The notes under the pieces are model-generated. The model ran no database searches and was not told where the DNA came from. It saw only the letters and a list, made by a program, of their open reading frames with translations. The translations under genes were made by a program, and so were the position numbers. Of a stretch of DNA of 32,200 bases, positions 31,993 to 32,200 are shown piece by piece (position 1 is the stretch's first letter; each line of letters starts with the position of its first letter). Source of the DNA: an uncultured Campylobacter sp. (lineage in GTDB: Bacteria > Campylobacterota > Campylobacteria > Campylobacterales > Campylobacteraceae); the NCBI RefSeq assembly GCF_938039245.1, contig NZ_CALHVN010000061.1:1-32200 (forward strand), in the 5' to 3' direction.

Positions 31993-32200
31993 ATGAGGGC
32001 GTTTGCGTTATTTGCGGCGGCCTTGCTTTTTAGCGGCTGCTCTATAATCTCGGCATTTTATAGCAAGGAAAAAAAATTCGAGCTGGCGGGCTTGGGGCAA
32101 GACGGGGTCTATAGGATTTCGGATGACAGCGCAGATACGCTAATAAAAATAACGTCCGCCCGCACAAAAGAGGGCGAGCCGTATCGTATAATCCACACGC
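31993..32200 (+). CDS. Lipoprotein (3' end cut off by window)
   Basis: 69 codons visible. MRAFALFAAALLFSGC is a lipoprotein signal with the modified Cys at residue 16 (FSGC lipobox). The mature part begins SIISAFYSKEKKFELAG and looks periplasmic. ATG 31993 follows AAGGAGG, an excellent ribosome site. The 24-base gap suggests co-transcription with the UPF0210 pair. No domain can be recognised from this fragment. Confidence 0.8.
   Translation, partial: MRAFALFAAALLFSGCSIISAFYSKEKKFELAGLGQDGVYRISDDSADTLIKITSARTKEGEPYRIIHT

Overview
This window is most likely chromosomal DNA of a Campylobacter, probably one of the higher-GC oral or commensal species (showae/rectus/curvus type). I infer this from the AAATTT-rich codon and spacer style at mid-40s GC (estimated by eye), the TATAAT-only promoters, the CcsBA fusion protein, the futalosine menaquinone route, and the gene order mrp / ispDF - cemR - ATP-sulfurylase-like gene - pgpA. 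That order matches what I recall of the Campylobacter jejuni Cj1606c-Cj1610 neighbourhood. The window is mostly core metabolism with no insertion sequence, prophage, CRISPR array, tRNA or rRNA that I can see.

Layout. Positions 1-4418 (minus strand) look like one operon: mqnE (menaquinone by the futalosine route), an NCS2 purine-base permease, a purine phosphoribosyltransferase, a GT39-like membrane glycosyltransferase and a truncated pseudopilin gene. Positions 4530-8824 (plus) carry a GlnD-like protein and glmS. A lone unrecognised gene follows (8927-9985), then a Sel1/Hcp-like secreted repeat protein (minus). A HIT protein and a membrane-anchored Cache-domain protein (plus) converge on a two-component pair (minus, 12454-14230). 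Positions 14355-18188 (minus) are a psrCBA-type molybdoenzyme operon for polysulfide or thiosulfate reduction. Its catalytic-subunit gene is broken by a +1 frameshift in a five-base C run. A small serine hydrolase, ccsBA and a small membrane protein follow on the plus strand.

Positions 22639-24518 hold pgpA between two long non-coding stretches (550 and 832 bases). The second is unusually rich in inverted repeats. It includes a perfect 18-bp one, a 268-base segment bounded by near-perfect 20-bp inverted repeats, and a 133-base segment that folds on paper into a branched three-helix structure. This is the best candidate here for something undescribed (dispersed palindromic element or structured RNA). 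Positions 24519-27753 (minus) are ispDF, cemR and the ATP-sulfurylase-like gene. Positions 27853-31968 (plus) are thiC, mrp and an ACT-domain/UPF0210 pair, ending in a truncated lipoprotein gene.

Functional themes: anaerobic respiration (menaquinone, PsrABC, cytochrome c maturation, the energy regulator CemR), purine recovery beside menaquinone synthesis, and cofactor or Fe-S assembly (ThiC, Mrp). Several proteins keep a family fold but have lost signature residues: the nucleotidyltransferase motif of GlnD, the sulfate site of the ATP sulfurylase, the phospho-acceptor Asp of CemR and the CxxC of Mrp. All functional calls come from reading the translated sequence; no database search was run.
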